Below are positions 60,864-64,000 of a stretch of DNA of 64,000 bases, one piece after another. The notes below the pieces were generated by a model, which was not told the DNA's origin, ran no database searches, and saw only the letters and a list, made by a program, of their open reading frames with translations. The stretch is from NCBI GenBank assembly GCA_028290465.1, contig JAQGJU010000086.1, positions 1 through 64,000 of the forward strand, read 5' to 3'. The position numbers and the translations under genes are program-made. Every line of letters starts with the position of its first letter. Positions within the stretch are counted from its first letter, which is position 1. Source of the DNA: Xanthobacteraceae bacterium. GTDB taxonomy: Bacteria; Pseudomonadota; Alphaproteobacteria; Rhizobiales; Xanthobacteraceae.

Positions 60864-62711
60864 GTGTTTGCCCTTTTTGAAAGACTTTTGAACCCCACCC
60901 GCCAGCCGGAGCAGCCCGCCCCGCCTTCCGGCCTGGCAGCGTTCTATTGGCACTTCGCCCGCCAAGCGAAGGGCCTGTTCATTGGCCTGTTCGTGGTCGG
61001 GCTCGCGGTCGCGCTGGTCGACACGCTGATCCCGGTATTCATCGGCAAGGTGGTCACACTGGTGACGACCAGCCGGCCTGACCGGCTGCTCGTCGATCAT
61101 TGGCCATTGCTCGCCGGCATGGCGTTGGTGCTGCTGGTGGTGCGTCCGCTGGCCATTACGGCGCAAAACCTGGTCAGCAACCAGGCGATCTCGGCCAACG
61201 TGTCGAACATGATCCGATGGCAGAACCATTGGCATGTCGCGCGCCAGTCCTGGGCGTTCTTCCAGAACGATTTCGCCGGCCGCATTGCCAACAGGGTAAT
61301 GCAGACCGGACCGGCGGTGCGCGACACGATGGTCGCGCTGATTACGGGCGTCTGGTACATTCTGGTCTATGGCACCGCCGCCGTGATCTTGCTGGCGCGC
61401 GCCGATCCCTGGCTGGCGCTGCCGATCCTGATCTGGTTCGCCGGCTATGTGGTGCTGCTGCGTGTGTTCGTGCCGCGCATGCGCGACCGCTCCAAGGAAG
61501 TGTCCGAAGGACGTTCGCTGGTCACCGGCCGCGTCGTCGACACCTACACCAACATCCTCACCGTCAAGCTGTTCGCGCGCGCCACGCACGAGGATGCCTA
61601 TGTGCGCGAGGCCATCGAGGATCATACCGATCTGTTCTACGCCTCACTAAGGCTGAATACGTTGTTCAGCTTCACGCTGACGACGCTGAACGCCGCGATG
61701 GTCACGGCGACCGGTGGCCTTGCGATCTATCTGTGGACACGCGGCGTGGTCGAAGTCGGCACCGTGGCGATGGCGCTGCCGCTGGCCTGGCAGATCGTCA
61801 GCATCGCCGGTTGGGTGGCGATGCGGGTCACCGACATCTTCGAGAACATCGGCGTGGTGCAGGAAGGCATGATGGCGATCGCGCGGCCGATCGGACTGGT
61901 CGACCGCGACGAAGCGCCGGAACTGACCGTGCCGCATGGCGAAATCCAGTTCGAGGCGCTGCGTTTCGGCTATGGCCGGGAATCCGGCCTGATCGACGGG
62001 CTGAACCTGACCGTGAAGCCGGGCGAGAAGATCGGTCTCGTCGGCCGCTCCGGCGCCGGCAAGTCGACGCTGGTCAACCTGCTGCTGCGGTTCTTCGACA
62101 TCGAGGATGGCCGCATCCTGATCGACGGCCAGGACATCGCCCGCGTCACGCAGGAGAGCCTGCGCACCAATATTTCGGTGGTCACACAGGATACCTCGCT
62201 GCTGCATCGATCGATTGGCGACAACATCCGCTATGGCCGCCCGGACGCCACGCAGGCCGACATCGTGCGTGCCGCCAAGCTGGCGCATGCGCATGATTTC
62301 ATTCTCGACCTGGAGGACTGGAAGGGCCGTCGTGGTTACGACGCCCAGGTCGGCGAGCGCGGCGTGAAACTGTCCGGCGGCCAGCGCCAGCGCGTCGCCA
62401 TCGCGCGCGTGATCCTGAAGAACGCGCCGGTCCTGGTGCTGGACGAGGCCACGTCGGCGCTCGACAGCGAAGTCGAAGCCGCGATCCAGCAGAGCCTCGA
62501 TACGCTGATGCAGGGCAAGACCGTGATCGCCATCGCGCACCGGCTGTCGACCATCGCCCGCATGGACCGGCTGGTGATCCTCGATCGTGGCCGCATCGTC
62601 GAGCAAGGCACGCATGACGAACTGCTGCGCGCCAACGGCCACTACGCTGCGCTGTGGCAGCGCCAGTCCGGCGGATTCATTGACGCGCCGGACGTGCAGG
62701 CGGCGGAGTAA
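60864..62711 (+). CDS. ABC exporter, fused permease and ATPase (type I exporter)
   Basis: About 615 residues: six membrane spans (about 35-320), then an ATPase domain with Walker A GRSGAGKST, signature LSGGQRQRVAIARV, Walker B VLVLDEATSALDSE and switch region AHRLSTIARMD. It is a half-transporter that works as a dimer. The start is uncertain: I use the GTG at 60864 (MFALFERLLNPT); an upstream TTG at 60828 is also in frame, and neither has a clear ribosome site. Related proteins export lipids, peptides or drugs. It ends with a short acidic tail. No partner gene is adjacent. Confidence 0.87.
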   Translation: MFALFERLLNPTRQPEQPAPPSGLAAFYWHFARQAKGLFIGLFVVGLAVALVDTLIPVFIGKVVTLVTTSRPDRLLVDHWPLLAGMALVLLVVRPLAITAQNLVSNQAISANVSNMIRWQNHWHVARQSWAFFQNDFAGRIANRVMQTGPAVRDTMVALITGVWYILVYGTAAVILLARADPWLALPILIWFAGYVVLLRVFVPRMRDRSKEVSEGRSLVTGRVVDTYTNILTVKLFARATHEDAYVREAIEDHTDLFYASLRLNTLFSFTLTTLNAAMVTATGGLAIYLWTRGVVEVGTVAMALPLAWQIVSIAGWVAMRVTDIFENIGVVQEGMMAIARPIGLVDRDEAPELTVPHGEIQFEALRFGYGRESGLIDGLNLTVKPGEKIGLVGRSGAGKSTLVNLLLRFFDIEDGRILIDGQDIARVTQESLRTNISVVTQDTSLLHRSIGDNIRYGRPDATQADIVRAAKLAHAHDFILDLEDWKGRRGYDAQVGERGVKLSGGQRQRVAIARVILKNAPVLVLDEATSALDSEVEAAIQQSLDTLMQGKTVIAIAHRLSTIARMDRLVILDRGRIVEQGTHDELLRANGHYAALWQRQSGGFIDAPDVQAAE

Positions 62712-62987
62712 AAGCACCCGAACAATTCTTTGACTCAAGGTCGCCGGATAAAAGCTGCTCGATGACTTCGGTCAATCAGACGAAGCGGTCGACCCGGCCT
62801 TTGCCGGCGTGACGTTGCCTATCGGTTTCGCGACGGGCAGGCCGAGGCCTTGAGCGATTCCGTGGTCTACGCGGTGATGCGCTGGATGCGGATCATGCGC
62901 TGAGCGTTTTTGCAGCATGCGCTTATGACGTGACGGGCCGGCCCGTCCGTCTATATAGTCCCGGACGATTTCCACCGGGGACGCACC

Positions 62988-63686
62988 ATGATCGATTTCT
63001 ACACGCTGACCAGCCCGAACGTGATCAAGATCTTCATCGCGCTCGAAGAGACCAAGCTGCCCTACAACGTCAAGACGGTCGACATCTGGAAGGGTGAACA
63101 GTTCACGCCGGAATTCACCAAGATCAATCCGAACCAGAAGGTGCCGGTGATCGTCGATCATGAAGGTCCGGGCGGCAAGCCGTACACGGTGATCGAATCC
63201 GGTGCGATCCTGATGTATCTCGCCGACAAGACCAACAGCCTGCTGCCGGCCGACAAGGCCAAGCGCTTCGACGCGCTGCAATGGCTGATGCTGCAGATGG
63301 CCAGCCTCGGCCCGATGTGCGGACAATTGGTGCATTTCAGCAAATTCGCGCCCGCCGGCAACGACTACGGCCATAGCCGCTACCGCACCGAGATCAACCG
63401 GCTGTTCGACCTGTTCGACAAGCGTCTTGCCGAAAACGCCTATCTGGGCGGCGACGAATACAGCATCGCCGACATCGCCGCGTTCCCGTGGCTGCGCAAC
63501 ACGGCGCTGCTGGGCATCGACTTGGCCAGCCGGCCCAACATCACCCGCTGGGTTGCGGCTCTCGCCGAGCGGCCGGCCGTCAAGCAGGCGCTGGCCAAGG
63601 TCGCCACCATCACGTCGGTGCGCGACAGCGCCACCGACGATGCCAAGGACCGGCTGTGGGGTCGCGGCAAGTACGCCCGGGCTTGA
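62988..63686 (+). CDS. Glutathione S-transferase, Nu-class-like (YfcG/YghU type)
   Basis: 232 residues. N-terminal half MIDFYTLTSPNVIKIFIALEE and IESGAILMYLADK, and helical half with YSIADIAAFPWLRNTALLGI. The pattern (TSPNV, KINPNQKVPVIVD, FDKRLAENAYLGG) fits the nu-class disulfide-reducing GST branch with YfcG. These use two glutathione molecules and reduce disulfides. The ATG follows CCGGGGACGCACC. It lies after 276 bases of non-coding DNA and before a palindromic repeat. It is the third GST of the window. Confidence 0.85.
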   Translation: MIDFYTLTSPNVIKIFIALEETKLPYNVKTVDIWKGEQFTPEFTKINPNQKVPVIVDHEGPGGKPYTVIESGAILMYLADKTNSLLPADKAKRFDALQWLMLQMASLGPMCGQLVHFSKFAPAGNDYGHSRYRTEINRLFDLFDKRLAENAYLGGDEYSIADIAAFPWLRNTALLGIDLASRPNITRWVAALAERPAVKQALAKVATITSVRDSATDDAKDRLWGRGKYARA

Positions 63687-63734
63687 GGAATAGAATGCGG
63701 CTCGGCGCGACGCCGGGCCGCTAGCTTTCTATTT

Positions 63735-63782
63735 GAGCATGATCTTTCCGAAAACCGGTTCCCACTTTTCGGGATCATGCTC
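63735..63782. repeat. 48-base palindromic repeat (GAGCATGATC type), inverted copy
   Basis: GAGCATGATCTTTCCGAAAA through to GGGATCATGCTC: the reverse complement of the 49-base element at 18926, with one base missing. It lies between the GST and DUF1501 genes, which end towards each other, and its last base is the first base of the DUF1501 stop codon on the minus strand. The palindrome could stop transcription from both sides. Confidence 0.85.
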
Positions 63783-64000
63783 TAAACCGACAACAGCCCG
63801 CGCATCGGCTGCACGGTTTCGCTGCCCGGGAACACATCGGCATTGAGCGCCTTGTCGGCGACCCGCAGATGATCCTTCAGTACGCCCTTGAGCACGGCCC
63901 GCAGATCGGTGGTCGGCTTCAGGTCGCGATCCTCATACAGATCCTTCGGCTTCAGGCCCGGCCAGTCGGCGACCACGCGGCCGCCCTTGAGCGCGCCGCC
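63782..64000 (-). CDS. DUF1501 family protein, C-terminal fragment (5' part outside window)
   Basis: The minus-strand frame is open to the end of the window, giving 72 residues: GGALKGGRVVADWPGLKPKD, LYEDRDLKPTTDLRAV, and VFPGSETVQPMRG near the end. This matches the C-terminal part of DUF1501 proteins (VxGDWPGL, LYEGRDL, TTDxRxVL), which are Tat-exported, sulfatase-like proteins of unknown role, often next to DUF1800 genes. The start lies beyond the window. A partial call only. The stop codon touches a palindromic repeat. Confidence 0.8.
   Translation of the reverse strand, partial: GGALKGGRVVADWPGLKPKDLYEDRDLKPTTDLRAVLKGVLKDHLRVADKALNADVFPGSETVQPMRGLLSV

Noticed and set aside
62712-62987. 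A gene in the 276-base gap before the last GST
   Set aside because: The stretch has stop codons in all useful frames; it contains only a degenerate CCCGGCCTTTGCCGG hairpin and a GCGCTG-rich patch.

Overview
The window is one continuous, GC-rich, gene-dense chromosomal segment from a free-living alphaproteobacterium. I infer Hyphomicrobiales, probably Bradyrhizobium/Rhodopseudomonas/Xanthobacteraceae-like. The reasons are the high GC content, the DnaE2 polymerase, a DUF992 and a DUF6894 protein, an HpaD/HpaF pathway, many branched-chain-type and tripartite tricarboxylate (Bug) solute-binding transporters, a perfect CtrA-type box, and the kinds of palindromic intergenic repeats. I see no tRNA, rRNA, CRISPR, prophage or insertion sequence. 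Almost every gene is a metabolic or transport gene.

Layout. 1-2.3 kb: 3' end of the error-prone polymerase dnaE2, then an exported DUF5666-like protein. 2.4-7.9 kb: a homoprotocatechuate-type meta-cleavage cluster. A minus-strand run (DapA-family lyase, FAH-family protein, HpaR-like MarR regulator, an SDR without its catalytic Tyr/Lys, an AroE paralogue) diverges from hpaF-hpaD across a promoter region carrying the palindrome TTAACATGTTAA. 8-11.5 kb: amine oxidase, a 2-hydroxyacid dehydrogenase, and a ROK-family sugar-kinase-like protein whose two halves are in swapped order. 11.7-19.5 kb: a three-subunit molybdenum hydroxylase, a cyclase-family hydrolase, a histidinol-dehydrogenase-family enzyme, an SDR and a lipocalin-like protein. 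19.5-26 kb: 2-hydroxyacid dehydrogenase + LLM flavin enzyme with a divergent LysR gene, a maleylacetoacetate-isomerase-like GST, a GlcG/HbpS-like protein and two divergent 3-hydroxyisobutyrate-dehydrogenase-family genes. 26-34 kb: a CocE-type esterase, the first Liv-type ABC transporter (five genes) and an ACMSD-type amidohydrolase. 34-37.6 kb: a MEDS-LuxR regulator, a DUF6894 protein, an FAD monooxygenase and a cupin. 37.9-43.3 kb: the second Liv-type transporter, with its probable binding protein on the opposite strand. 43.4-49 kb: DUF1330, a cyclase-family hydrolase and a tripartite tricarboxylate transporter with two tandem binding proteins. 49-56 kb: msrP, an EAL phosphodiesterase, an EF-G paralogue, DUF992 and aspartate aminotransferase. 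56-64 kb: GT87 membrane protein, PhyH dioxygenase, two GSTs, a small membrane protein, a PQQ-type sugar dehydrogenase, an ABC exporter and the end of a DUF1501 gene.

How it works together. The segment reads as a set of catabolic modules for uptake and breakdown of aromatic or carboxylated compounds. Each has its own transporter (two Liv systems, one Tct system), ring- or amide-opening hydrolases, oxidoreductases and a local regulator. The substrates of most modules cannot be read from the sequence; the homoprotocatechuate module is the only one with a firm pathway assignment.

The strongest unusual signals are the circularly permuted ROK protein, the SDR and EF-G paralogues lacking key catalytic residues, seven copies of a two-armed palindromic intergenic element, a CtrA box upstream of a small membrane protein whose end is supplied by a repeat, and the tandem duplicated Bug binding proteins. 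I did not find a clear new multi-gene defence or mobile system.
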